Source of the DNA: an uncultured Bacteroidales bacterium
GTDB lineage: Bacteria > Bacteroidota > Bacteroidia > Bacteroidales > UBA932
Length of the DNA stretch: 11,766 bases
Assembly: GCA_947305045.1 (NCBI GenBank)
Contig: CAMZCW010000058.1
Location: 1 to 11,766, forward strand
Reading direction: 5' to 3'
Part shown: piece after piece, positions 1 to 7,512 of the stretch
Position numbering within the stretch: the first letter of the stretch is position 1
How the letters are laid out: the number at the start of each line of letters is the position of its first letter
Translations under genes and position numbers: made by a program
Notes under the pieces: model-generated
The model's input: the letters and a program-made list of their open reading frames with translations, nothing else
The model's database searches: none
Told to the model about the DNA's origin: nothing

Positions 1-55
1 ACCCACGACCCCGAGATTACAAATCACGTGCTCTGGCCAACTGAGCTATATCGGC
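1..55 (-). tRNA. tRNA-Thr (anticodon TGT), 3' part cut off by the window edge
   Basis: Read on the minus strand, the 5' acceptor strand is GCCGATA, followed by TA, a D-arm with GCTC/GAGC stem, an anticodon arm with loop TTTGTAA, a five-base variable loop GGGTC and the first T-stem strand GTGGG. The anticodon TGT (plus-strand positions 19 to 21) reads ACA threonine codons. The rest of the T arm, the 3' acceptor strand and any CCA lie beyond position 1. The anticodon stem CGTGA/TCTCG has a central T-T mismatch (positions 26 and 14), which is uncommon but tolerable. A promoter sits just upstream at 89 to 120. More tRNAs could follow in the same transcript outside the window. Confidence 0.93.
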
Positions 56-88
56 GCTCAATGGAATCCTTCATCGCTGAAAGGATTG

Positions 89-120
89 CAAAGGTAGGGA
101 CTTTTTTTGAAATCACCAAA
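89..120 (-). promoter_or_regulatory. Bacteroidota-type promoter for the tRNA-Thr transcript
   Basis: On the minus strand, TTTG (120 to 117) is followed after exactly 20 bp by TACCTTTG (96 to 89). This fits the consensus known for the Bacteroides primary sigma factor: -33 TTTG, 19 to 21 bp, -7 TAnnTTTG. Transcription should begin a few bases past position 89, which leaves a leader of roughly 25 to 30 nt before the mature tRNA 5' end at 55. The -33 element starts only five bases after the dxs stop codon, so there is no room for a terminator in between. Confidence 0.85.
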
Positions 121-125
121 CTTTT

Positions 126-2003
126 TCAAAGATTTTTCATCATTCCCACCAAAAGTTCGTAGATGGATTCTTCATCCAGCCCGCAAGCAGCCCACTGTGC
201 CCTTTGGGTGTCCTGGCCAATGAAGCGGTCCGGAATGCCCATACCTTTAATTATAGGAGCGTCCGGACGTCCGGCAAAGTACTCGCTCACGGCTCCGAAC
301 AGTCCACCCTTGAGCGCACCGTCTTCCACGGTGACAATAGCCTTGCAGTGGGAAACTTCCTCCAGGATGCCGGGATCTAGGGGCTTGAGGAAGCGCATAT
401 CGTACACCGAAGGCCCATGCCAATAATCCGACTTGTGGCGTTTGGCGGCAGCGAGAGCCCGGTTTACCACCGGTCCCAGGCCCAGGATGGCGACGTCCTT
501 CCCTTCCATCAGTTTTTCTCCCTGTCCCACAGGAAGGGCCTTGTACATGGGCTTGCGCCACTGGACGCCCTCCCCCGTCCCGCGGGGATAACGGATAATC
601 AGCGGACCATTCTGGATGTTCAGTCCCGTGAACATGAGTTGTTTGAGCTCCAGCTCATTGCGCGGCGCAGCCACAATGGCACCCGGAATGCTGCGGTATG
701 CAGCGAGGTCGAAGCAGCCATGGTGCGTGGCGCCGTCCTCCCCTACCAGGCCGGCGCGGTCAAAGCACAGGACCACCGGCAGGTTTTGCAGGGCAACGTC
801 GTGTATAATATTATCGTACGCGCGTTGCGAGAAACTGGAGTAGATGTTGCAGAAGGGTTTCATGCCGGCGGCGGCAAGGCCGGCGGCAAAGGTGACGGCG
901 TGGCCTTCTTCGATACCCACGTCAAAGAAGCGGTCCGGGAAGGCGGCCTCCAGGCGGTTCATACCGCAGCCGCTGGCCATGGCCGGGGTGATGCCCACCA
1001 CTTTGTCGTCCCGGCGGGCCAGGTCTGTGAGGACCTCCCCGAAGACATCCTGGTAGCGGTCGGCCGGAAATACTGTTTTGATGCGCTCGCCGGTGGCCGG
1101 ATCAAAACGGCCCGGGGCGTGCCAGGTGGTAGGCTCGGCCTCCGCAGGGGCGTAGCCGCAGCCTTTGCGGGTGTGAATATGCAGCAGGCGCGGTCCCCGC
1201 AGGTTTTTCAGCCGTTGCAGTGTATCGACAAGCTGAGTTAAATCGTTCCCGTCGATGGGCCCGAAATAGCGGAAACCCAGCGACTCGAACAGGGCACCGC
1301 CGCTCCCCCGGACCAGGTTGGATTTGGTGTCGATGACCCGTTTTTGCACCCACTCACGCGTTTTGCCCTCTCCCAGCGAGTTCCAGATCTTGTTCTTGAG
1401 CCGGTTATAGAACGGGTGTGTAGTTACTTGCAGCAGGTAGTTGTGCAGGCCGCCGATGTTCTTGTCGATGGAGATGTTGTTGTCGTTCAGGACAATAAGG
1501 ATATCCGACTTGGACGAGCCGGCATTGTTCAGGCCTTCCCAGGCCAGCCCTCCGGTGAGGGCGCCGTCGCCAATGACGGCAATGGCCTTTTCCCCGCTGC
1601 AGGTGAGGCGGGCAGCCTCTGCGAAACCCAGCGCGGCCGAGATGGACGTGGACGAGTGCCCGGCGCCAAAAGCGTCGTAGGGGCTTTCGTCCCGCTTGGG
1701 AAAGCCGCTGATGCCGTCCCGGGTACGGTTTTTCCGGAAAATTTCCCTCCGGCCGGTAAGGATCTTGTGGGCGTAGGCCTGATGCCCTACGTCATAGACG
1801 ATTTTGTCCCTGGGGGTATTGAAGACCGTGTGCAACGCTACAATGAGTTCCACGGCACCCAGGCTGCTGCCCAGGTGGCCGGGATTCACGGCGCAGCACT
1901 CTACCATGTACTGCCGGACCTCCTCACACAGCCGTACGCGCTGCTCCGGGGACAGTTTTTTCACGTCCTCCGGCGAATTGATGGTATTCAGCAGATCGTA
2001 CAT
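126..2003 (-). CDS. dxs: 1-deoxy-D-xylulose-5-phosphate synthase
   Basis: This enzyme condenses pyruvate with glyceraldehyde 3-phosphate in a thiamine-diphosphate (ThDP) dependent reaction. It is the first step of the MEP pathway to isoprenoids and also feeds thiamine and pyridoxal synthesis; it is cytoplasmic. At 625 aa it has normal family length. Visible motifs include GHLGSSLG (about 42-49), DVGHQAY (71-77), GAGHSSTS (113-120), the ThDP and metal motif starting GDGALTGG at 145 and ending at N174, the catalytic-glutamate region EEGHAVT with E366, and DRAGLVGEDGATHHG (415-429). I chose the ATG at 2003 because the product then begins MYDLLNTI, as expected for the family. An in-frame start at 2126 would add 41 unlikely residues, overlap the upstream gene and skip the promoter at 2010 to 2041. 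It is a housekeeping gene, separate in role from the PUL-like genes upstream. Confidence 0.97.
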   Translation of the reverse strand: MYDLLNTINSPEDVKKLSPEQRVRLCEEVRQYMVECCAVNPGHLGSSLGAVELIVALHTVFNTPRDKIVYDVGHQAYAHKILTGRREIFRKNRTRDGISGFPKRDESPYDAFGAGHSSTSISAALGFAEAARLTCSGEKAIAVIGDGALTGGLAWEGLNNAGSSKSDILIVLNDNNISIDKNIGGLHNYLLQVTTHPFYNRLKNKIWNSLGEGKTREWVQKRVIDTKSNLVRGSGGALFESLGFRYFGPIDGNDLTQLVDTLQRLKNLRGPRLLHIHTRKGCGYAPAEAEPTTWHAPGRFDPATGERIKTVFPADRYQDVFGEVLTDLARRDDKVVGITPAMASGCGMNRLEAAFPDRFFDVGIEEGHAVTFAAGLAAAGMKPFCNIYSSFSQRAYDNIIHDVALQNLPVVLCFDRAGLVGEDGATHHGCFDLAAYRSIPGAIVAAPRNELELKQLMFTGLNIQNGPLIIRYPRGTGEGVQWRKPMYKALPVGQGEKLMEGKDVAILGLGPVVNRALAAAKRHKSDYWHGPSVYDMRFLKPLDPGILEEVSHCKAIVTVEDGALKGGLFGAVSEYFAGRPDAPIIKGMGIPDRFIGQDTQRAQWAACGLDEESIYELLVGMMKNL

Positions 2004-2009
2004 GGTCTG

Positions 2010-2041
2010 CAAAGATACGCAAATTCCCGGATTTCCCCAAC
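2010..2041 (-). promoter_or_regulatory. Promoter of dxs, giving a leaderless or nearly leaderless mRNA
   Basis: The minus strand carries TATCTTTG at 2017 to 2010, an exact match to the Bacteroides -7 box TAnnTTTG. GTTG lies 20 bp upstream at 2041 to 2038 and matches the -33 TTTG in three of four bases. Only six bases, CAGACC, separate the -7 box from the dxs ATG, so the transcription start should fall within a few bases of the start codon. The whole promoter lies in the 40 bp between the SGNH gene stop and dxs. It supports the choice of the ATG at 2003. Confidence 0.75.
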
Positions 2042-2043
2042 GG

Positions 2044-3390
2044 TTACTGCGAAGACAGCAGCCAGTACAGCCAGCCCTGGACCTGCCGGGCAGCCGTCCA
2101 TTGCCCCTGATACCCCAAATGTACATCGTTTACGCTGCAGTCCAGCCGCCCGTCCGGGAGCAACTTTTCCTCATGCTGGGAAGCCGGGAACTGAGTATGC
2201 CATACATCCAGGACATAGCGGTCCTGTCGGCCTTTCAGCCGAAGCGACACCGCCTCAATAATGGCCTCCACGCGGGTATTGTTTCCGTTCATGCCATACT
2301 GGCGGGGCACATACTCCCCTTCCCAGAGCTCCTTCCGGCAAACGCCCGGCCAGCGATTCACAAACCAGGCTACCGGAATAGAACCAAAAGCATCCATCAG
2401 TTCCACAATTCCCTCTGCAGCCACCTCCACGGAACAGGCGCTGTCGCCATCATTGATGCCCAGGTTGAGCACCACCTGCGTTGGGCGGCACACCTGAATG
2501 CGACGGAGCAGGTCCTGTGAAGTAATCCGGGAACCTACGGTGTAGCGCTTCCCGTCACTCCCCCATACCTGTTCTCCGGCAGGGTTGTCCCCCACGGCAG
2601 GCAAAGGTTCTCCGGCGTCGTCCAGCGTACGGTAACGCGCCAGATAAGTGTCCAAGGAAAAGCCTTTTTCCGGGTCAAAAAATTCGTTCACATGGATTTC
2701 CGGAAGCCGAGGCGCCGTAGGAGAGGCCCGATATTTCCCATACCTCGTACGTGCCATGAGGTCATGCTGCCAGCTGGCTCCCTCATAGGCCTTTCCGGTT
2801 ACGCCATCCAACCCCAGCGCGGCCCACATGGCTTCACTTCTAAGGAAGGCCTCCGGCGCCCAGGGGTCCATTTTGGCGGCCACAGGCCAGTGCAAGAAGG
2901 TGTAGGCGCTCCAGCCACCGTGGCCGGTATAGCAGGCATCTACACCGCCCTCCGGCAAAGTGGCCGTTCCCAGACAGCGGATGTCCACGCCGTCCTGCAA
3001 TGCCTGATAGCGAAGCATGGAAGCCCAGTTCCATCCCTGGGCATAACTGCCTGTATACGGGTTGGCATTCACCAGGTCACAGGTACTTTCTCCTATGCAC
3101 AGCACCAGCGCACGCACTTTCTTCGGGAGGGCCGATGACGGGGTAATCACCGCCTCCAGCGTCACCTGTGTCGATGTTCCGTTGCAGTCTTCCACAGTAA
3201 CGGTCGCAGGACCATTCAGGGTGTATTCCCGCTCACCGTTCAAGGTGAGTTCCTGCCCCTGAGCTGCGACAAAACCCTCCGGATAAACCGTCACAGGACC
3301 ACTGCCGTACAGGGTCCTGGCCGGAAAAATCCGGTCCTGCGCCAGCAGCGCACAGGGCCAGAGAAAAAACAGGAAAACAAATCGCTTCAT
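2044..3390 (-). CDS. Secreted SGNH/GDSL-family hydrolase, probable carbohydrate acyl esterase
   Basis: The protein has 448 aa with a Sec signal peptide and a predicted cut after A17, leaving Q18. A short beta-rich region (about 20-85) precedes the SGNH core. Block I is IGES with nucleophile candidate S102, block II is GHGGW (157-160 region), block III is GIND (311-314) giving the oxyanion Asn, and the histidine block is NDVHLG with H424. The usual DxxH motif has N421 where the catalytic Asp is expected, with an Asp one place later (D422). Family members in PULs often remove acetyl or other acyl groups from polysaccharides; that role is inferred from context. It is the last gene of the secreted-enzyme run, 46 bp after the GH92 gene and 40 bp before dxs. 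The start has no clear ribosome binding site, which is normal in this phylum. Confidence 0.85.
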   Translation of the reverse strand: MKRFVFLFFLWPCALLAQDRIFPARTLYGSGPVTVYPEGFVAAQGQELTLNGEREYTLNGPATVTVEDCNGTSTQVTLEAVITPSSALPKKVRALVLCIGESTCDLVNANPYTGSYAQGWNWASMLRYQALQDGVDIRCLGTATLPEGGVDACYTGHGGWSAYTFLHWPVAAKMDPWAPEAFLRSEAMWAALGLDGVTGKAYEGASWQHDLMARTRYGKYRASPTAPRLPEIHVNEFFDPEKGFSLDTYLARYRTLDDAGEPLPAVGDNPAGEQVWGSDGKRYTVGSRITSQDLLRRIQVCRPTQVVLNLGINDGDSACSVEVAAEGIVELMDAFGSIPVAWFVNRWPGVCRKELWEGEYVPRQYGMNGNNTRVEAIIEAVSLRLKGRQDRYVLDVWHTQFPASQHEEKLLPDGRLDCSVNDVHLGYQGQWTAARQVQGWLYWLLSSQ

Positions 3391-3436
3391 TTAGTCCAGG
3401 GAATGAAAGTAAAAACAGGCCTTGATATAGTGGATT

Positions 3437-5626
3437 TCAATCTCTTTGTCCAGGTGCATCGGTCATCTCGAACTCCAACAGGCCACCGGCGAGGATAGCT
3501 TGGTGCGACAAGATAAAGCCCTCCAGCGGTTCGCCGTTCAGACGGACGGATTTCACGTATTTATTCCGTTCAGACAGGTTATGCGCCTGCACGGTAAAGG
3601 TATTGCCATTACCCAGTTGCAGGGAAATGGACGGAATCTGCGGCGCACCAATCACATATTCGCAGCTCACCGGATCCACAGGATAGAAGCCCATGGCAGA
3701 GAACAGGTACCAGGCGCTCATCTGGCCGCAATCGTCATTGCCGCACAGGCCGTCCGGAAGCGGACGGTAAAAGCGGTCAAATACTTCGCGCACCAATGCC
3801 TCGGTTTTCCAGGGCCGATGGGCAAACTGGTAGAAATAAGCCACATGATGACTGGGTTCGTTCCCGTGGGCATATTGGCCGATGAGACCCGTCACATCGT
3901 CCACAAAACCGGAATTGGCCTCGCTCACCACATCCAGGAAGAACAGGGAATCCAGTTTGGTCTCGAAAGCGGCATCTCCGCCCATGAGGCCGATAAGCGT
4001 CTGCGGCGACTGCTGCACGTGCCAGGTGTATTGCCATGCATTGCCTTCCGTGTAGTCGCCGCCAGCCGTAGCAGCATGGGAAAGACGGAATTTGTCAAAA
4101 GGGGTACGCCAGTTACCGGCAGCGTCTTTGCCGCGCACCAGTTTGCTGGACGGATCAAACAGATTCAGGTAATTCAGTGAACGCCGGGCAAAGAAGAGGC
4201 TGTCTTCCTTGTAACCGAGTTTACCGGCCAGCAGCGAAGCGCAGTAGTCGTCATAACCACTTTCCAGCGTACGGGAAACGGATTCTACGGGAACCAGGTC
4301 ATAAGGATAATATCCGTACTTATTATAGATATCCCAGTCGGACTTCTTGTGGTTCTCTGTCAAGGAGGTACGGACGGCCGCATACGCGGCTTCGGCGTCG
4401 ATGCCCGGAATACCCTTCAGACAGGCCTCCACCAACACAGGAACAGCATGATTCCCAATCATGGCATGGGTTTCCCCTCCCCAGAGCGGCCAGATGGGCA
4501 GATAGCCCTGAATCCGGCTCTGCGCGACCATGCTCCCCACAAAATCGTCCACCTGATCCGGATTGAAGAGCGTATAAAATGGATGAGCCGCACGATAGGT
4601 GTCCCACAAAGAGAAGGTAGAGAAAAAGCGTCCTCCCTCAGCAGTATACACTTCTCCATCGATTCCCCGGAAACGCCCGTCGATGTCAGAGATTTCGTTG
4701 GGCTGGATAAAGAGGTGATATAAGGATGTATATACATTCTTCTTCTGGTTTTCCGAGCCTTCTACTTTTACGCGGGAGAGCAGCGCATGCCACTTTTCAT
4801 GGGCATTAGCACGGGTCTTCTCAAAGTCCCAGCCCGGATTTTCTGACCGCAAAGAAGCCCTGGCACCGTCAACGCTGACTGTGGACAGCGCCACTTTCAC
4901 GCCCAGCGGAGCATCGCCGGTGGAAAAATCCAGGACTACTTTATCGGCCTTTTCCTGGGGTTGTAGGGGCAGATGGGTCTTGATGACATAGGGTTCTGAG
5001 AATACAAGCACGAAATACACTTCACGGGCCACCCAGTTTTTCACCGAAAGATGACCGCTGATGGTGTTGGTGCTTTCGTAATTAATTTGGGCCGCCTTTA
5101 CGTGCTCCAGCAGGTTTTCCGGGGTAAAAACAATGCCGTTCTGGAAATTCACCAGCAGGCGGCGGGAGTTTCCTTCACTGTAGTGGAACAGGTATTGGGC
5201 AGTACGTTCCGTGGCTGTGAGTTCGGCCTTGACACCATTTTCCAGCGAGACCGCATAATAGCCCGGGAAGGCCACCTGCCCGGCTTTGTCATAGCCTACA
5301 CGGTAGGATTCAGGATGACCGCTGAAGGGGAACAGCAGAATGTCACCCAAATCCTGGCAGCCGGTCCCATTTAGGTGAGTCTGGCTAAAGCCGATAAGGG
5401 TATCGTCGGCAATATTGTAACCTGAGCAGTACTTCCACTCGTCGTTGCCAGAATCGGGGCTGGGCTGAACCATGCCGAAGGGCACACAGGCGCCCGGGAA
5501 AGTGTGGCCGTTGTCGGCCGTCCCCACCAGCGGGTCCGCATAGTAGCACACGTCCTCCCCCTTGGTACAGGCAAGAACGGCTGGTACCAGCAGACACAGC
5601 GTTAAAAACGATAATTTGCGCTTCAT
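3437..5626 (-). CDS. GH92-family calcium-dependent exo-alpha-mannosidase lipoprotein
   Basis: GH92 enzymes release terminal alpha-mannose by inversion and need Ca2+. The 729-aa protein opens with a lipoprotein signal ending LAC (C20), so it should be membrane-anchored. The N-terminal beta-sandwich contains family motifs DPLVGTADNGHTFPGA (31-46), PSPDSGND and SQTHLNGTG. The (alpha/alpha)6 domain has WPLWGGET (379-386), EGNAWQYTW with E527 as probable general acid, GNEPSHH (588-594) and GNDDCGQMSAWY (629-640), whose acidic pair D631/D632 lies in the catalytic-base region. Length is normal. The start overlaps the stop of the oxidoreductase gene by ATGA, so translation of the two is probably coupled. 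Linkage preference (alpha-1,2, 1,3, 1,4 or 1,6) is not settled; the HGNEPSHH form may argue against alpha-1,2. The family call is very sure, the exact substrate is not. Confidence 0.95.
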   Translation of the reverse strand: MKRKLSFLTLCLLVPAVLACTKGEDVCYYADPLVGTADNGHTFPGACVPFGMVQPSPDSGNDEWKYCSGYNIADDTLIGFSQTHLNGTGCQDLGDILLFPFSGHPESYRVGYDKAGQVAFPGYYAVSLENGVKAELTATERTAQYLFHYSEGNSRRLLVNFQNGIVFTPENLLEHVKAAQINYESTNTISGHLSVKNWVAREVYFVLVFSEPYVIKTHLPLQPQEKADKVVLDFSTGDAPLGVKVALSTVSVDGARASLRSENPGWDFEKTRANAHEKWHALLSRVKVEGSENQKKNVYTSLYHLFIQPNEISDIDGRFRGIDGEVYTAEGGRFFSTFSLWDTYRAAHPFYTLFNPDQVDDFVGSMVAQSRIQGYLPIWPLWGGETHAMIGNHAVPVLVEACLKGIPGIDAEAAYAAVRTSLTENHKKSDWDIYNKYGYYPYDLVPVESVSRTLESGYDDYCASLLAGKLGYKEDSLFFARRSLNYLNLFDPSSKLVRGKDAAGNWRTPFDKFRLSHAATAGGDYTEGNAWQYTWHVQQSPQTLIGLMGGDAAFETKLDSLFFLDVVSEANSGFVDDVTGLIGQYAHGNEPSHHVAYFYQFAHRPWKTEALVREVFDRFYRPLPDGLCGNDDCGQMSAWYLFSAMGFYPVDPVSCEYVIGAPQIPSISLQLGNGNTFTVQAHNLSERNKYVKSVRLNGEPLEGFILSHQAILAGGLLEFEMTDAPGQRD

Positions 5627-7509
5627 AGATTATACAGGTAATAAAGAATCTCTTTCCTTGTAATGAGGTCTTGCGGAATATCCCGACCCGAGAGGCGGTG
5701 CCAAAGAATACGGTCCTGGGCCGATGCCGGTGCATCCAACGCGGCTTCCCAGCCCGGCAGATAGCCTTTCAGGGCCATTTGCTGCACCAGCTTGAAGTCT
5801 GCGGCGTCCGGACGGACATCGTTGAAATAGACCAACGTTGCACCCTGGTCCAGCAGCCGCTCCTGAATGGCCGACACAGGCAGGGCACGCATGGAATACC
5901 CGGTTTCGATGGCCAGCGATGCCGCCACCCCCGCCGCCTGGCCCAGGGCCATCCAGCAGGGCTCCATCCGAAGGGTGGAAAAGCCCACATGGGAACCGGA
6001 AACGGCCACGGGGAACAGCAGGTTATCGACTTCCCGCGGCACCATTACCCCAAAGGGGATCGTGTACGGCACACTTTCATAACCAAAGAAACCGTCCAGA
6101 TGCACCCGGCCGTTTTCGCGTTTGTGCACAGCGTGGGAATCCAAGGCATAATGACTGGCCGAAATGCTCTCCGGATGCAGCGGCGGACGTTGTCCGGGGG
6201 CTATAGCCAGGGCATCCTTGGCAGTAAAGAAATACTGGCCTTGGAAACGGCGGCCTTCCCGCACATATACCTGACGGGGGAAGTTGTCGTTGTCCTGGTA
6301 TTCAGAACCGGACAGGCCCCATTCCAGGCAGGCTTTACGGAACTGCGGCGGCAGGGCAGCATCGTGCTGGACAAACCACAGCAGGCCCAGCGTGTAGTCC
6401 TTCAGGCGCGCAGAGAAACGGTCCCGCCACTCCCACGAGGCCGTGGGCCAGGGCCAGTTCTCCTCCGGGAGATCGGTGGAGAGGAAGGCCATGTGCTGGT
6501 TGTTGGCATCTGTTTTCCCATTAGGCAGGGCCACCATGTTGGTGACCTTGGCCATGCCCCATGGGTCGCCGGGGATCTGCGTTACACCGCCGGCCTGCAG
6601 GCGGGCCCGGTTGGCCTCCATATCGGCCTCTGTCACAGAAAGCATCTCTACACCCGTATTGCGGCCGGTCCATACATCTTCTACCAGAGAAACGTATTCT
6701 TCCCGGTTGTACCGGGCCGGCTTCGGCACCGCGCGGCGGTCCTGCCGGTCCCGCGTGAGACACAGGCGATAGTTATAGGCCTGGACGGCATTGTCGCCCT
6801 GATAGGTGGTGCCTTCCGACTCATAGCCGTCGAAGCCATTGAAATGGCTCTTTTCTCCTTTGTCGAACTGAACACCCCAGTGCCGATAGAGTTTTCCGGC
6901 GCAGATTTCGCCAAACTCGGCGCGCGACTCTCGCCCTACCCGATACGGGACATTGGCAGCAGCGCCCAAGTCCCCTTCATAGGTAGCATCGACAAAGACA
7001 AGGGCCTTATAGGTTTCCTGTTCGCCACTCTCCCGGTTGAGTACCGTGATTGAACGGATGCGGGTTCCTTCCAGGGTAATGTTGGCAGGGTCCGAGTCAA
7101 ACTGCCGGCCGTAAAGAACGCAGATGCGCTCCCCTTCCCCCGCGATAAGGTCCAGAAAGGTCTTTTCCGCTACGGAAGGCTCGAAATGGTAACCATCACT
7201 GCAGGCCTTAACCTGCTGAGAATCGGCCCCATAGGTTTGCTCATAATAGGCCTTATTCCGGGAAACGAACTCCAGGAAAAAACCGGTCGTGGCCCCACGG
7301 GTAGTGATATCGGTCGCTCCCAGCCCGTTTGCCGGCAAACCGCCCACATGGCCGGTGCGTTCCAGCAGCAGGACATGGCTTCCCTGACGGGCAGCCGTCA
7401 CCGCCGTGGCAATCCCCCCGGGCGTTCCTCCAACGACAACCACATCCCACTGCGCCCTCAGCGGAAGCGACAGCAGGAGAACAAACAGCAACGACAGCAT
7501 CCGTTTCAT
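5623..7509 (-). CDS. Secreted FAD-dependent oxidoreductase (PF12831-like), substrate unknown
   Basis: The 628-aa protein has a Sec signal peptide cut after A19 (RA|Q). Right behind it is a Rossmann FAD-binding segment, VVVVGGTPGGIATAV (23-37), followed by an acidic strand end LLLER (47-51), VDATYEGDLGA (173-183) and a C-terminal flavin-contact region with GSHVGFSTLRMEPC (505-518) and GQAAGVAASLA (523-533). This is the pattern of the FAD_oxidored family, often seen near glycoside hydrolases and sometimes mislabelled xanthan lyase. No reaction can be assigned from sequence. There is no twin-arginine motif, so it would be exported unfolded and load FAD in the periplasm. The last 70 residues (FNDV at 562-565, then MALKGYLPGW and ITRKE) weakly resemble an SLH-type helical module. 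It starts 3 bp after the esterase gene and overlaps the GH92 start by ATGA. Oxidation of a sugar before or after glycosidase action is a reasonable guess only. Confidence 0.85.
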   Translation of the reverse strand: MKRMLSLLFVLLLSLPLRAQWDVVVVGGTPGGIATAVTAARQGSHVLLLERTGHVGGLPANGLGATDITTRGATTGFFLEFVSRNKAYYEQTYGADSQQVKACSDGYHFEPSVAEKTFLDLIAGEGERICVLYGRQFDSDPANITLEGTRIRSITVLNRESGEQETYKALVFVDATYEGDLGAAANVPYRVGRESRAEFGEICAGKLYRHWGVQFDKGEKSHFNGFDGYESEGTTYQGDNAVQAYNYRLCLTRDRQDRRAVPKPARYNREEYVSLVEDVWTGRNTGVEMLSVTEADMEANRARLQAGGVTQIPGDPWGMAKVTNMVALPNGKTDANNQHMAFLSTDLPEENWPWPTASWEWRDRFSARLKDYTLGLLWFVQHDAALPPQFRKACLEWGLSGSEYQDNDNFPRQVYVREGRRFQGQYFFTAKDALAIAPGQRPPLHPESISASHYALDSHAVHKRENGRVHLDGFFGYESVPYTIPFGVMVPREVDNLLFPVAVSGSHVGFSTLRMEPCWMALGQAAGVAASLAIETGYSMRALPVSAIQERLLDQGATLVYFNDVRPDAADFKLVQQMALKGYLPGWEAALDAPASAQDRILWHRLSGRDIPQDLITRKEILYYLYNL

Positions 7510-7512
7510 AGG

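Noticed and set aside
2004..2126. N-terminal extension of dxs by 41 codons
   Set aside because: The extra residues do not resemble the family, overlap the SGNH gene and would place the start upstream of the strong promoter at 2010 to 2041.
417..2261. Two long plus-strand frames opposite dxs
   Set aside because: dxs is unmistakable on the other strand, and these frames lack motifs, promoters and plausible starts.
3391..3436. Possible separate promoter before the SGNH esterase gene
   Set aside because: The 46-bp gap has an AT-rich stretch but no TAnnTTTG box on the minus strand, so co-transcription with the GH92 gene is simpler.
5671..7053. 460-codon plus-strand open frame opposite the FAD oxidoreductase
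   Set aside because: It is a mirror of a clear coding frame with family motifs; the translation is compositionally odd and shows no domain.
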